Shown: positions 11,601 through 24,958, counted from the first letter of the stretch. The stretch is DNA of 64,000 nucleotides from Exobasidium rhododendri (GCA_026210745.1 CP110630.1:744001-808000), one strand, 5' to 3'. Made by a program: numbers and translations. The notes: a model not told the origin generated them from the letters alone.

Positions 11601-12988
11601 GGTTGATCAAGCTGGACCGGGAAGATTATTGTGCTGTGTTGCTCCGGAAGCTGCTGCTGCTGCTACTGCTTCTTCTTCAGGTCAAACGTCCCGCTTCCTC
11701 GTCCTCTACTTCTTGAGCGAGTACGCACACAAGCACAATAGCAGGATCGTCTACTTGAGGAGTTTGACGTTTGAGCGAAGACTGATGCGCAGAGGATTGG
11801 CCCTTCCTTGTATTCTGTTTCGATGGCACTGCGAAATCTAGAACTCGAAGTCGGGATAGAGGAGCGCGCAATCTCAAAACTCTAAGCTTCTTCAGCGAGG
11901 AATTTAGAAAGCGCAACTGCCTCTTCACGAGTCGTTTCCTATCGCGCTAGAGTGTATATACCTTGGCGAATTCTTGTAATGGGTTTGGTTTTCTTTCCTC
12001 GTCCAGTGAATCTCACTCTTCACTCACGGAGAATATATCGTTCGCATGACCCGAAACCTTGCCATGGTGACTCGATCATGCATCGCTCGATGGCGTGGCG
12101 GGAATGCTGATAGCCCACTCTTCCCTAGCGTACATCACACTTCACTGCTTCCAGCTCACAAGACTGTCGTGGATCACACTTTTCGTCCGAGCATTTCTCT
12201 TTTGCACTTTTGTATTCTCTCATTAGCAAAAGTCGTAACATCGTACGCGTCTGTATTCATTGGGTGAGGAATAGAGGAAAACGGCAGTGAGACCGACCAG
12301 CTGCTGGACTCATGGGAGAGAGCCGTTGCCAATTTTTCACTTCGTCTCGCTTCCTCACTTTTTCGTCTTCTCTTACCTTTTACCCTACTCTCTCTTGGAC
12401 GGCCTCGCGGCGTCACCTCCTCCCTCCTCCTTCGATCACAACCAAGATAGAGCGACGGGCTAATTGAGCATCGACAAGTATCAAGTGGGCTCTTGCGACG
12501 TCAGCCAGATTTCTTGTCGTAACCTGTCCTGTCTTCGCGTTTCAGTCTTGAGAAGACCACCTCTGAAGCAGTGCAGCTCCCTATCAAGTCGTCTTTTACA
12601 AATTGACAGCAACCTAGCGATTTCGGATTAATTTGCACACCACACTCTCAGGACGGTCAAGTGGTACTGAAGTAGGCTAGGGGCTCTGTGAAGATCATCT
12701 TCTTCTTTGCTCTATACGCATATCAGAGAGAACGAATCGAATGAGGTATTCGAAGACAGTCACTTGCCTCTCGAGTTCTTCACTTCCTAGACATCATTGT
12801 CGACACCGTATGGCACTTGCATTTCAAACGGAATAGACAACTCACACGAATCTTGTCCAAAGTCGACACTCTCTCATACCACAAATTTAATCTGGGGTCT
12901 TTCCCCCATTCTCCTTTCGCAAGCTACGTCGGATACCTACTTCTTACGTGCTGAACAAGGAGCGGATACTCCAGCGACCAAGACAAAG
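11601..12988. other. Divergent intergenic region between the TMEM115-like and TBL1-like genes
   Basis: About 1.4 kb with only short open frames and no family resemblance. Several C/T-rich stretches (12340-12430) and the sequence just before 12989 are probably leader. No RNA gene or repeat element was seen. Confidence 0.55.
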
Positions 12989-15510
12989 ATGGCTCCCATC
13001 TGCTCAGCATCGCAGGTCAATTTACTGGTGTATCATTACCTCAAAGAGAGTGGTAAGTGAAAGATGTGTAGGCTCGATGTCAGAGTCGGTGCATCGACTG
13101 ACATAAAGTGCTGCCCTCCAATCCAGGCTTCAATCACGCATGCTTCTCTCTACGACACGAAGGGCGGCTAGATGACGAACCTCTGAGTAGGGAAGCAGTC
13201 ATTGAACCTGGCCAACTAGTCAAGGTCCTTCAAAAAGGTCTACTGTACCTTGCTGTTGAGGCACATGTTAATCCAGTAAGCACTAGATCTGCAGGAATCG
13301 CGACGAGTCTCCCATTGATTGCGTATGCTAATCCCTTCTATTCTTCATTACGTCAATCTCAGGACGGCACAGAGAAGCCTTGTTCTGCTCCATTCAGTCT
13401 CGTTGGCCCTCCTCATGTCTGCGACGGCATCCCAAGGCCAACACCTGCACAAGAATTTATCGCACCACCAAGAATGACACCCACACCACCACCGCGGCCT
13501 GTACCTTCGACGAAGGTAGACACTGCAGTTCAAACACAGATTGATCGTACAAGCCAATCTAGGGAGTCTTCAGCAGCCTTGACGACCACAACAAACTCAC
13601 CCCTGCGATCTAACGGAACGAATCTGCGGCGAGAGTCCGATAATTATCTGAATGTGGCATCAAGTTCAAAGTCAAAGTTGGATGTCACAGTACCCTTCGA
13701 AAGGGCGGAGACCACTGGAAAGAGGAAGATTGGTGCTGGTAAGCTATCGAAAGGCGATAAAAGGGTAAAGCGGACTACGACTCCTCAACCGAATGGCAGA
13801 AGGGGCACGTCGGAAGAGGAAGCAGACGATTCAGAAAGCGTGCCGACTGCCACCTCCAAGAAAAACAAGTCAGTAGTCGAAGCTTCCAAAGGATCAGCAG
13901 GCTTCAGTAATAACAACGGTGTGGCAGCGAAGAGTGGCGCCGGTAAAGGAGCTGGGTCTAACACGTACATACCACCTTTGACAGGAAAAGCAAAAGGTAA
14001 AGAGGTGTCGAAGGGGAAGGTAGCCAAGCTCAAAGGCCATTCTGCGGAGGTTTTCCTTTCAGCCTGGAATCCCACGGTACCTGGCTTACTCGCTTCCGGT
14101 GCTGGTGATGCTACTGTCCGGATTTGGGATCTGGGCTCTGCCATACTCTCCAATGGACTGGAGAGTGCGGCTGAGTCGATCACACCAGCAGTCTGCAAGC
14201 ACCTTCCCTCAACACATGCTAAGGATGTATCTGCGTTGAGCTGGAACCCAGACGGCACTCTACTGGCAAGCGGATCCTACGATGGCATACTACGACTCTG
14301 GACACCACAGGGGGACCTGCATCTAGTCATGTCGATGCATCAAGGCCCCATCTTTGCTGTTCGTTGGAACCGCAAAGGGAACTTCATCCTATCTGGTTCT
14401 GCCGATGGGACAGTCATTGTCTGGGACCTCGGAAGTGGTAAGGTGCGACAACAGTTCAGTCTTCATTCGGACTCAGTCTTGGACATCGACTGGCTGACAG
14501 GCTCGATCAATTTCAAAGGAGCGACGCCTTCCTCTGCTGCCGACGGGACGTTTGCCACATGCAGTGCGGACAACAGTATCAACTTGCTGCGACTGGGAGA
14601 ATCCAAGCCGATCAAGATTCTAAAAGGGCATACTGATGAAGTCAACGCCATTCGATTTGATCCAACGGGTACCTTGCTTGCCTCTGTATCTGATGACATG
14701 ACTGCGAGGGTATGGAATCTTGAAGCCATCCTAGGATCTAATTATGTAGGAGTCTCCAACGGCAGAAGTGGACCAAATCGAAGCAGATCACACACTCTCG
14801 GCAAGCGCAGCAGTGTCACGCCTCGTCCCACTCGAGGGGGAAGCGCAGACCAGATGGAACTAGACGATCAGGCAGAGGGCGGCGGTAGTAACAACAATGA
14901 CGAAGATGTCTCGACGGGCCTGGATTCCAATGGCGGCAACACGAACAACGCCGCTAATGGAGCCGGCAACAGTATACAGCCCTGCAAATTTGTACTAAGC
15001 GGTCACAAAAAGGACATCTTTGCCATCGCTTGGGCTCACCAAGATTTCGGCAGTGAGGAGCCTCGTTTGCTGGCCACTGCTTCTTTTGACAATACTGCTC
15101 GGATCTGGAATGCAGACGACGGTACCTGCTTGCGCATCTTTCAAGAGCACACCGATAGCGTCTATAGTGTCTGCTTTAGTCCAGATCGACGTTTCCTCGT
15201 CACTGGCGGCATGGACCATCGACTCTTCATCAGTAGTGTCGCCACTGGGGACATTGCTTTGGCTCATGCTGGAGGTGGAGGTATCTTTGACATTGCGTGG
15301 CATGTGAATGGCGTTAAGAAAGCGCCCCAAAATACGGTATCTGGCAGTGAAACAAACTCAGATAAGATCAAGCAGGAAGGAGAAGCGGCGAACGACGACG
15401 ACGGCAATGCTGACAAAGGTCTCCAGAGACGGCATCATCTAGCCCTGTCCCAAGCTGATCGAACGCTCACTATTCTCGACGTCAGTACTTCTCTCGACCT
15501 TGCCACTTAA
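12989..15510 (+). CDS. TBL1/SIF2-like LisH-WD40 corepressor subunit
   Basis: Three exons: 12989-13052, 13127-13275 and 13363-15510, giving 786 aa. The second intron (13276-13362, 87 nt) is a multiple of three and open, so it is easily mistaken for coding. Removing it joins EAHVNP to DGTEKP, the place where TBL1 proteins read NEDGT. Residues 5-37 form a LisH motif (VNLLVYHYLKESGFNHACFS), followed by the QKGLLYLAVEAHV helix. A basic, low-complexity linker follows. About eight WD40 repeats then fill the C-terminus, with typical GH...WD spacing (LASGSYDGILRLW, FILSGSADGTVIVWDL, LASVSDDMTARVWN, LLATASFDNTARIWN). Two Asn/Gly-rich insertions interrupt the propeller. Human TBL1/TBLR1 and yeast Sif2 sit in HDAC3/Set3 corepressor complexes, and the same nuclear role is expected. 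An upstream in-frame ATG (12797) is unlikely to be used. Confidence 0.93.
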
Positions 15511-16084
15511 AAGTGCACACCGGCAGACCAAGCCTTTCATACAAAAGAACATGATGAAACCCCACTCAAATTTGACATCTTTCACCTTCTTCTCTCCTTC
15601 TGTTCCACGCACTCTCTTTCGTAACCTTTTTTCCTCGCTCTCCTCCAACTCGTACGTCTCCGTTGCCACGCAATTTGTACTCTGTATTCTTTCTGGATCT
15701 TTAAGTCCGTGTCGTCTTATCCTCCCTCTTCCTCTCCTCGTCTCACACTCTCCTACCGAGAAAGATGTAACGTGTAGGCGCACCTCTTTCCTCTTTCGTC
15801 CTTCCACCTCACTCGTCGTCCCTGTATTATTGTACGCTGGTCCAAATCAAAAGTAAAAGTCAGAAGCTCGATCCCGGAGTGAGATGTGTAGGACGGTCGC
15901 TTGTCACACATCATTCATCTGCGGTACCATCACCTTACACTTCGTAAGTCCGAAAAGGGTCCGCGCAACTTCGTCTTAGTTTGACGGAGTGGTGAAGGTC
16001 GCGCGGATTTGAGGTCTAGCGCATGCACAGTGTGTGCGCGCTTCCTTCGAGCATGAAGGGCGCCCCCCCCTCTTTGTCCATGAC
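15511..16084. other. Intergenic region, pyrimidine-rich
   Basis: About 570 bp between the TBL1-like stop and the arrestin-like start. It carries C/T-rich 3' flank (15590-15800) and a C-run near 16065. I see no gene. Confidence 0.5.
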
Positions 16085-17614
16085 ATGCCGACACGGCCCT
16101 CCCCCCTTCAGGTGAGATTGATCGAGCCTGCCATCTTCTTGCGCTCGTCGACAGATACTCTTACAGGGGAGAGTGATAGGCTTGCTGAGCTGGATGATGT
16201 CAAGACATACAAGCATGTAGACGACAACTTGAATCAGCTGCGCGGTATTGTCTTGTTAGATAGAGATCATCTTCCTTGCGACGGTGAAGAAGTGCAAGTG
16301 ACCTTTTGTGGTATCTCAGTGTGGGTCGAATGGTCTTGTGAGTGGGTAAATTAAAAAGGCATTTCACTGAGAATTGTAAGTGAGAAGCATCTTATCGCTC
16401 CATTACACCCCGTCCGATCAGGCAAAATCCCCAGAAATTGCCTTCGTGACATCATTTCCTACACAGTCACGATTCCTATCGATGCAGCAGTGAAAGCAGC
16501 TAGCCTCAAGAGCGTAATCAGCATCCCTTTTTCTATACCTGTACCTTTTAACCTGCCACCTACCGTCGAGACCGATTTCGGGTCCAATAGGTACGCCGTC
16601 ACTGCAGCGGTAAAAAGGAGCCTCAAGCCCGAGAAAATCATCTCCACAGAAACACATGTTCGTCTCGATACGACAGAGATTCCCTCGTCACTTGGAAGAG
16701 ATAGGAGAGAGGATGGCGTGTGCTACAATGATCGTGTGCAGTACTCTTGGTTCACCGAGGAGCAAGCCTGCATCGGTACGAATTGCCTATTGAAGTTATC
16801 TCTACTTCCCTTGACGGAGAAGCCGATCTCGATCAGTTTCCTGAATATAGTACTGGAGGAAACAACGAAATGCAGTGCTTCTAGCGTTATCGAAGATCCG
16901 ATAAGACGACGATGGTCACTTGCCAAATACCATTCAGTTTGCACGAACAAGCTACTACCCTGGACTGGCCCTACCGGCTGTGCGCAGGTCGATAGCGACC
17001 TCCTTTCGGCGGCCCGTCTATACCTCGACTGTGAGCAAGATTCAAGCAAGAGCAAGCAAGCTAGTCTTGAAGATGACGAGATACGAAGCAGCAGACGATT
17101 GGGCAGCTCAACCGGACCTTGGAATTTGGCGTGGAAAGTGACCATACCGTCTTGTTCACATACTGCAATCAGGAATTCAATCGACCACCCTAGGAGTGCC
17201 TTCACTATATCGCATCGGATCATTATACAAGTTCTGTTCGATGAACTCGGTGAGGAAAAAGGCACCCTAGTGGAGCTGATCCGACCTATCCATATCCTTT
17301 CGAGCTACTTGGCCGAAGCAGGCTCCTCCTTGCCTTGCTACTGGTGCGATTCCTGCCAAGAGCATCCCTATCACGCATCAGAGACATGGAGAAAAGTGGC
17401 AGCCGCGCAAGATAGCTCTGCTGGTAATTCTTCCTCCTTGCCTGGCTGGCTCAACCGGATGATCGGGATTGGGCGAGGCGAGGGTGCGTCCTCGGCAGAA
17501 GAAAGGAAGACGAGCAGCAGCAAGCAGTGGCTTGATCTGTCAAGTCAGAGTGCAGCAGTCGATGCTTCAACTACCCAGGCGACGTCCAATCCCCCACCTC
17601 TTCTCACTCATTGA
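16085..17614 (+). CDS. Arrestin-like protein (alpha-arrestin family)
   Basis: Two exons, 16085-16337 and 16422-17614, give 481 aa. The intron has a GTGAGT donor and a CAG acceptor and is phase 1. The N-terminal part reads like an arrestin N-domain: VRLIEPAIFLRSS, then LRGIVLLDRDHLPCDGEEV and TFCGISVWVEW, then TIPIDAAVKAA. The second half carries C-domain features (ISHRIIIQVLFDELGEEKGT, VELIRPIHILSSYL). The C-terminal ~90 residues are Ser-rich and disordered. Alpha-arrestins recruit Rsp5-type ubiquitin ligases to plasma-membrane transporters, but I see no clear PPxY here, so the partner is open. The start is uncertain: the sequence just before it ends in a possible acceptor, so a short upstream exon cannot be excluded. 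Confidence 0.7.
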
Positions 17615-17749
17615 GGCCAGGGCGTATTTCCAGCAGAGTACTCGATGCAAATCAGATGAAATAAAAAGAAATAGTCGAGTACGAGACACTACAATACAAA
17701 GCAGGATAAGATCCAAGATTTTCGACAACAAGTGTGACAATTGGCACGT

Positions 17750-19383
17750 CTAGTAATCGCCAAATCGATCAGGCATCACGACGGGAGCGACGAGACTCCA
17801 AGAGTAGATGACGATGCACAACCAACTACTGACGACTCTCATCCACATTGCTGCGTGACTCCTTCCGATGAAGACGATCCTGCCACCATCTTCGGCCGGA
17901 TCAGGCGAGATTCCTCCCAGTTTGACAAATCGCCAATCCGTCAAGAGCATGGCAGTGTAACAGGCTGCAATGGCGAAGATGAAATGAAAGAAGCTATAGT
18001 CGTATCGGGTCCCATTTCTTTCGTCATCTTGTCCTTCACCACTTGCACCAGCGACAAAGCTGCCCACGTCGTCGTCATCATCGTCATCTTCTTCCAGGGC
18101 AGAGGCAGGCAAGCTCCCTGCTTCGACTGCATCTCGAAGCGCCTGGATTCGCAAATCTTCCTTCTTACCCGGCTGTTTCGTGGTAATGCCTCCATTCTCT
18201 TCCTCGCTCGTGCTCTCATGAGTGGCCAAGGGACCATAGCCATTAGGGGCGCTGCTTGACCGATTCGCTTCGGCTCTCCTCTTTCCTACCAGTGCTTTAC
18301 TCTGCGTTGCTGCTCGACTGGTGGAATAGGCAATGGCGAGAAAGGTAAAGCAAGCTCCAATGACAACTGTAGTTGTCTTTGCTGTGCCACCTCTCCCTCG
18401 AATGATAGGATTACAATCCACATTATCCCTGTTCATCAGGGCACTAGAAATCAAGTACGTGCAATAGGCGGAGACCATGCTGCTTTGCGCCAATCCACTC
18501 CGAGGGTTTGCCTCTTGTACAGCTGGACTGATGCAGAGACCAGTAATGACAAGGCAAAGAAGTAAGTTGAACGTGATGAAGAAGGTGTTGAGTCCACAGC
18601 CTGATCCGGAAAAGAATCCATACAGTAGTCCAGTGACGGTGACCATGGCAGCATACATTCCTAGAGTGCTTCCTATTAGAGTGTACTTCCAAAACGGTGC
18701 TTCTGTCGTTTCCCACTTGTCTAAACATGTCTCTGACCAGGTATGCGCAAAGTCTACCAGCAAGACAAGACCGACGACGATAAAGATAGATGCAAGAATG
18801 AGTGAAAAGTAGTTTGCCCAGACGACGAAGAATTCGTTTGGAACAAAAAACATGAGCACGGTTAGAAGTATCCAGCTTAATACTTTTGGACCCCACCAGC
18901 CGTTCTGTATAGCCGCCCGCTTCGTTCGAGTGTCTTGCACACCTATCAGCATCATTCCTAAGATGAAGTGAAACAGGCTTAGAGCAAAGGTTATTCGATG
19001 TACCTGTGTGCATGAGAGATGGAAGTATGCCTGGTCAGATTGTCGTGTTCTTCGCCACCCCCCTATAGCATCGTTCTACTCACTGCCAGGACACCATAGC
19101 ATCGATCTTTGTCCTTGCAATCAAGCTTCAGATATTGATAGCTCCAGTCCTCGAGCTTGTCCATGGCGAATCTAGTCAAGCTCAACCAAGCTAGAAAGGC
19201 ATCCAAGCAGAAGATCATGCAGAATCCCACTCGGGTCGCAATGCTCGACTGGCAGTTGCATGACTTGAAGAAGGCAGAAGCAGCTGTTGAGGTGCAAAAG
19301 AATGCGAGACCGGTCAAGCAAGATCCGAGTAGCGATGAGATCAGGCCAGTGCCCAGGAATGGGATCGAGAGTGCGGCTCCCAT
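17750..19383 (-). CDS. SERINC/TMS1 family multi-spanning membrane protein
   Basis: Two exons, 19383-19084 and 19003-17750, give 517 aa; the intron is 80 nt, phase 0. The start MGAALSIPFLG matches the family's usual MGAxxS opening. Roughly ten hydrophobic spans are visible. Characteristic stretches are NGWWGPKVLSWILL, FFVPNEFFVVWANYFS, DKWETTEAPFWKYTLIGST, MVSAYCTYLISSALMN and, at the end, TDWRFVKLGG and AAMWMRVVSSWLCIVIYSW. The eukaryotic family was proposed to add serine to phospholipids and has been shown to have scramblase-like and antiviral behaviour in animals; in fungi the role is unclear. A variable Glu/Asp-rich loop (eight Asp in a row) lies before the last three spans. The gene shares a 218-bp promoter region with dynamitin. 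Confidence 0.93.
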
Positions 19384-19601
19384 TGTTGTAGTTGTCGTGT
19401 CACTTTCTAGATTGTCGCATCGCTGAGACCTCATCAAATAAGGAGACGATTGTAGAGGGGTGTGCATGCGCCTTTGGAGACCCGATGCAAGCACGAAGCC
19501 ACGCGCGCGTTCAAGAATTAGGTTTCAATAGGTCAGTCACTCCTAATTAATGGAGCGAAGCAACTGAAAGTGTTGGTCGACTTGCACAGCGCTCCACCAG
19601 C

Positions 19602-21319
19602 ATGTCGTCGAGCAAGTTTGCCAACTTGGAGGGAGTCGTGAGTCGTGACACGTTGAGAGATTCGATCAGAACAGATAGTAGCTCACTGTCCATGCTGCTC
19701 TTCACCAGGACTTTGAATCACCAGACATCTATGAGACGCACTCACCTTCACCGACAAGAAAGACACGCAATCTCAAGAAATCATATCGAGGTCGAGCTTC
19801 TGATTCGAGCAGTGAGGATAGCGACGATGATGACTTTGATGAGCGGGATCATGGCGCAAGATCAGTTAGAAAAGGCGCCAAGAAAGTAGGAGGGCAAGAA
19901 GGACACGTAGGCTCTAGCAACCCAGAGATCGTGGGTGCTGCTCTCGATCCAGAAGAGGCGTCTAGGAAGTTCCAGCAGGCTACCAATCTAGACAGCCGCA
20001 ACGTTGGTATGTACTTTTGGCAGGCCACCTTTCTGGAGCGGATTACACATCGTTCTGACTCTTTTCTTTCGACAGACTTCTCATCCGCGATTCATAAACG
20101 GAAGAAGCGACCTCAGTACTATCCTCCCGCTACCTTCGAAACAACTACATACGAGCTGGGGTCAGGCACAGGCTATCGAACTTCAGGAGGTGGAGACGGT
20201 CCTGGAGATGATGAGCCATGGACCACCACGTCGAACGTAAAAGAGCGACCGGTCGATAAGTTCAGAAGGCTACGCTTTGAGATGGAAGAGCTCGAAAAGG
20301 AGCTTAAAGAGGGATCCTCGTCGAGGGGTATTGAGGGTGAGAAGACTGGAAAGGAGGAAGAGGCGTCTTCGGGCTTGATGCAGCAGCTCTTGGCCTTGAG
20401 AGGCAACCTGACAATACTGGAGGACCAGGAAGTGCATACTGATGCTTCTTCGTCTTCTGTCTCATCATCTTGGGAAAGGGAAACTAGAAGGCTGTTGGAG
20501 AAATTGTCCGTGCAAGGTGGAGGAGCAGCGGTTGAGGTCGCCAAAGAGGGAGAAGCGAAGGAGGTGCTCCGACGAAGTGCAGGAGGAGACGCTTCGATGG
20601 TTGCTGCCTGGGACAGAAGATTGTCAGGGCTGGAGGATCTGATAGGAGTGAAAGATGCGATGTCGGACGAGGTGAGTAGACAAGGTCGTCGAAGAGAGAC
20701 GGAAATTGAATCTGAGAACTCATGAAATTATCGTTCTCTCATCTAGACCAAGGCTCTTCCACGACCTCTGTTGCCTGCACTAGCTCGTATCGAGCATCTC
20801 TTGACACTTCTCACTCACCCTCGTCATCTTGATGGTATCAGCCGACGAATAAAGGTGTTAGTCTCGGAATTGGAAAGATTACACGAGGCGAGGAGGAAGC
20901 TCAACATCAATCAGACAATCACCAATGGTGACGCAGCAGCAGCGGCGGCGGCAGCAGCAGCAGCAGGGACATCATCGTCACAGTCCTTTATACCCTTTGA
21001 AACGATGCAAAAGCTCGAGACTGTGCTACCAATGATGTCCAAGATGGAGCCCCTACTTCCAGTCGTACCAGCACTACTCGCCCGATTACATTCTCTTGCT
21101 GCTCTACACAGCAGCAGCAACTCCTTTGTCGAGAACATGAATCAAATGGAGGCAAGCATCAAACGATCTCAAACGAATGACGACGAATTGAAGGTCATGC
21201 TGAGCAATCTGGAATCAAGCTTCTCTGAGAATCAGAAGAGGGTGGAGAGCAATCTACAGCTGGTAGAAGAAAGGATGGAGAACATCCTCCAACGGGTCAG
21301 CAATCTGCAAAGAGGATGA
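19602..21319 (+). CDS. Dynactin subunit 2 (dynamitin, p50)
   Basis: Four exons: 19602-19637, 19709-20006, 20076-20671 and 20747-21319, giving 500 aa. The second intron is 69 nt and in frame. The tiny first exon supplies MSSSKFANLEGV, joined to DFESPDIYETHSPSP; this matches dynamitin's opening KYADLPG...DVYET. Next come YRGRASDSSSEDSDDDDFDE and the ALDPEEASRKFQ block, then the RPVDKFRRLRFEMEELEKEL coiled coil, and further helices to the end (the last is about residues 455-500). Dynamitin is the p50 of dynactin, which links dynein to cargo and drives nuclear migration in fungi. A run of 11 Ala codons sits in the C-terminal half. The gene ends 71 bp from the convergent KAP114 stop. Confidence 0.9.
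20933..20965 (+). repeat. Poly-Ala codon run (GCA/GCG) in dynamitin
   Basis: Eleven consecutive Ala codons, a mix of GCA and GCG, lie between two predicted helices of the dynamitin C-terminal region. Confidence 0.85.
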
Positions 21320-21390
21320 AGTGCGAGGGGGTTTGGTATGAATACAAGGGAGGAATGATGATGCACTTGCGTCCATAAATCCTGCACACT

Positions 21391-24300
21391 CTATTGAAGG
21401 GCAGATCGAAGGATGGTCAGCTCTTGCGAGGTGAGGTGGCTTCCCAGTCGAGTAGCCCTTTCGCCGTCCTGCGATAGTTCGCGGAAGAACGTAGTGAGGT
21501 AGCTCTGTTGTAAGGGTTGGTAGGGGGACAGTCAGATCAATGTAACATACCTGTGCTCACGACCATCAATGGACACTCACTCGGAATGGCATGTTGTAGA
21601 TTGCGTCGTCCTTGTATTGTTCTTCGTCGTGCTGAGCAAGGAGAGAGTCCAGCCCTCCGTCGAGATCCTCGCCTAGCATGTCCGACAAGAAGGCATCCTG
21701 TCTCTGCTTTTTGGCCAAGTCGACATCATCGTCCCACTCGTCGTCGTCATCTTCGTCTGTGTCGGGCGTTCCACCTCGCTCTTGTCCCGGTCCGCCCACA
21801 CCACCACTCGAATGACTGGGCGATCCATCCACGGCTTGCGTATATTCATATATGATGATCTTGAGTATCTTCGCAGAGACGGGAATCTGAGTGAATCGAT
21901 TGGGCATCAGCTTAGCCCGTGACCTAGTCTTGATCATCTTGCTGTCATCTGGTATCAGATCTCCGTCTACCACCAAGCCGTCCAGAACATTCTGACTGCT
22001 TGCTTGTTTCATTATAGCACACAGTCCAAGCGTGCTGACTCGAGTGTTCCAGAAACCCTGAAAATTACTGGCGAATTCGCACCACCTCTTCAGTAGAATG
22101 TGCAGACCCGAAACGCTTTCACCCTCCCAAATGACGTCGTGACTGTAGAGGAGAGCAACGACTGTATCCAGGTGATCGCTCATCAAAAAGGCGAGAGGGA
22201 CAATCAGCGATTGCGTCAGAGAGGTGCTGCTAGACGTGCCAAGCCGAGTGACGAGAGCGGTGCAGAGTTGAGGCAGTGTCGCTGCCAGTGAGTCTGGTCT
22301 CTTTCGAAGTATCGTCGTTAGCATGTCTCCCACAGCCAAGCCGCCACTCTCTGATGTATCTTCGGGTGAGATCATGTTGGAGATAAGCGTGAGAATGTGC
22401 TGCAAGGATGCGACACCAGTAGCATCGTGCCAGGAGAGGACTTCGTCGGGTATCTTCGACACTAGACTCGTCAGCAGAGTGGCGCCGTTCTGCGACGGGA
22501 AGAGGGGGTCAGCTTTCATGTGCTTCTTTTCTTTACTGCCCTCAGGCCACACTAACCCACCTTGAACACTTCACGATCGTCGCTTTGGCTCAGAGTGTGG
22601 AAGAGAGGACCAAGAAAGGGCAAAACGGCCCCACTCTGCGAGAGATTCTCACTATTGGCACCTCTTGCTATCGCTCCTGCAAATTCAAGTCCCCCTTCTA
22701 TCGTGACGTTAGAGCGGTACTTGTCCAATCTCGCAAGGGGTACATCTTGACTCAACAGCTCCGAAGAATACAGCAGACCTCTTTGAATGACAGCGATAGC
22801 AACGACTGAAGACTTGTGAGCGGCAAAGGCTTCTAGTAAGTCCTCCACAGCCGATTGAAGTATTCTATCCGAAGCCTCTCTCGCCCAAGCTTTGATTGAC
22901 TCTGCGATGATTTCACCGTACACTTCGGCGGGTATGGAGTATTGCGCATCTGCTGCACCTTCTTGCATAGCTACTGACTGCAATGTCTCGACTATCAGGA
23001 CAAGCGTGTCTTCGCTGGCGCTGGCTAGGATCGGTCCGAGTCGAGACAGTATCCTGCCTGAAAATGGTCGAAGCAAAGAAGAGGGGAGATGACGATGAAA
23101 GTTCTTGATACAACGTATCGCGGAAATCTTGATGATTGCCTCGCCCTCTGAAGAAGAGGAAGAAGAAGAACCAGACTCCTTCTCAATAGCCTCTACTGCA
23201 GCGGACAGGAAATTTTTGGCCAAGTCCTCTGGGAGCACACTCGCAAATTGCGATGCAAACACAAAGCAGCGTCCGTGCAGAAAGAAAGGGGAGCCTTGCG
23301 TCATATTTGGAAAGACGCTCAGAGCAAAGATGCTTTCAATATCAAAGGGTACTTCCTGACCTAGATCTTTTGCATCTTCGATCTTTTCCACCATGTGCTC
23401 TGAGATGCCACCAATAAGAGCAAGAGAAGCCTCTTCTTCCTTCCACCAGTTTTCTTGACCCTTCCTCTGTAACTCTTTACCATCTTCGTGGGCTTGCAGG
23501 ACGGATAGTCGTAGTCCTTCCATCGTTTCCTTTTCCTTGACCAAGACTAGCTCACTAAGAATGTCGGCGCACCTCGCTCTCTTTGAATCGCTCATACCTC
23601 CCATCTCGTCCTCTTCGTTGGCTGCTACGAATGCAGACACTTGATCTAGCCACTCTTCTTCCTCCTCTTGTGTAATACGAGAATAAGATCGAAGAAGAGG
23701 CAAGAGGGCAGCCAACTTGGCGGGGTCCGTCGTTGACTTTTGATTGGAGCTCTGTAATGCTACACCGATGAAGTCAATCAGCTTACCCGCAAGACTGGAT
23801 GGAGTGGCAAAGAATGCAGAATCGCTTGCATCTTCTATAGGTGATGAAGGGGAGATGTGGAAGGCCTCGAATGGTTGCTGAAGAGTGAAAAGACTTGACA
23901 ACGCAGTCGAGAGTAGAGAGGAAAGGTGCGGCTTCATTTGTGCTGGAAGGTGTGTCGCGGTCGTGATAGTCTTATAGAGATCGTAAAGAGTAATGCGGAA
24001 GCCAATCAGCTTTTTCGAACAGACAGTACATACCACTTTGGACACTCACTGTCCATGCTTGAAGCTGCAGGCCGTATTGCTCCCCAGCCGCCTTCCCGAA
24101 CCCCTCCGCGGGAATCATCTGCAGTAGGTCAGAGCTGACCATGGCCTGTAATGAAGTCAACCACCGCGGCACAATCTCTGCTGACACTGCTTTTGATGCC
24201 TCTGGATATTGTTCTTTCACCATCCAAAGCGTTTCCAGCATTTGGTCAAAGATACTGATGCAGCGACATCGAGTTGGACAGGAGTAGATCTGGCGGCGAA

Positions 24301-24958
24301 AGTAAAACAGGTGATTTTGCTCAGATGGGAAAAGCTAGCTGACTCTTACACCAACACGGTAGCTCACCTCAGGCTGCGAAAGTATCCTCTCCAGATCCGG
24401 CAAGATCTCTCTAGTGATTGACATCAGGCCTGTCTCGTCCATGGATGTGTAGAACCAATCATCCAAGAAGGCGAGAGCTCCCTCAATTGCAAAGGAATTT
24501 TCTATTGATCCGGCCGGTCTTGTGAGAAGATGCTTGATTTTAGGCAGCAGATCGGGAAATTCGTCGGGCCAGTCACAAGAAGCAATGTTGACCAATGCCT
24601 TAATCATTGGACCTCTGAGCTTCACTTCGCTGAGATTGCAAGAATTCAGCAGAGCCTGCCTGATGGGTTCTTTGTACTCTATTGGTAATGCTATATTATT
24701 TCCTTCACTGGTGGGAAAACCTACAAACCCACTAAAGAACGGGCTCCATCTTTCCTTGACCCACAGACTCAGATTGACGGCAGCAGCTTGTCGAAGTGGC
24801 AGAGGTATCCTAGCACCAGCGTGCACTATGTTGATGAGGCAGATGCCCACCTCTGGCAGAAGATGTAGATGATGCTGTAGATGGTCTTGTGCTGCCTTTA
24901 TGACAGCGACATCTGGCTGCATAGTGCCGTTAAGGGCACTGATCAGCTCTTCCTCCAT
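21391..24958 (-). CDS. KAP114: Importin-9 / Kap114-type karyopherin beta
   Basis: Five exons on the minus strand: 24958-24368, 24289-24050, 23970-22561, 22489-21581 and 21504-21391, giving 1087 aa. The family (human IPO9, yeast Kap114) is 1004-1041 aa and imports TBP, histones H2A-H2B and other basic nuclear proteins. The N-terminus carries an importin-beta-like repeat (LRQAAAVNLSLWVKERW) and the conserved CDWPDEFPDLLPKIKHLL. HEAT-type helices continue throughout. The acidic DEDDDDEWDDDVDL near the end matches the family's C-terminal acidic loop and EWxD. The last exon, SYLTTFFRELSQDGERATRL onward, restores the typical end. One acceptor (23971) is TAAG rather than CAG, and one donor (22560) is GTGGGT. 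An in-frame TTG-led extension exists, but the ATG at 24958 fits the family. Confidence 0.9.
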
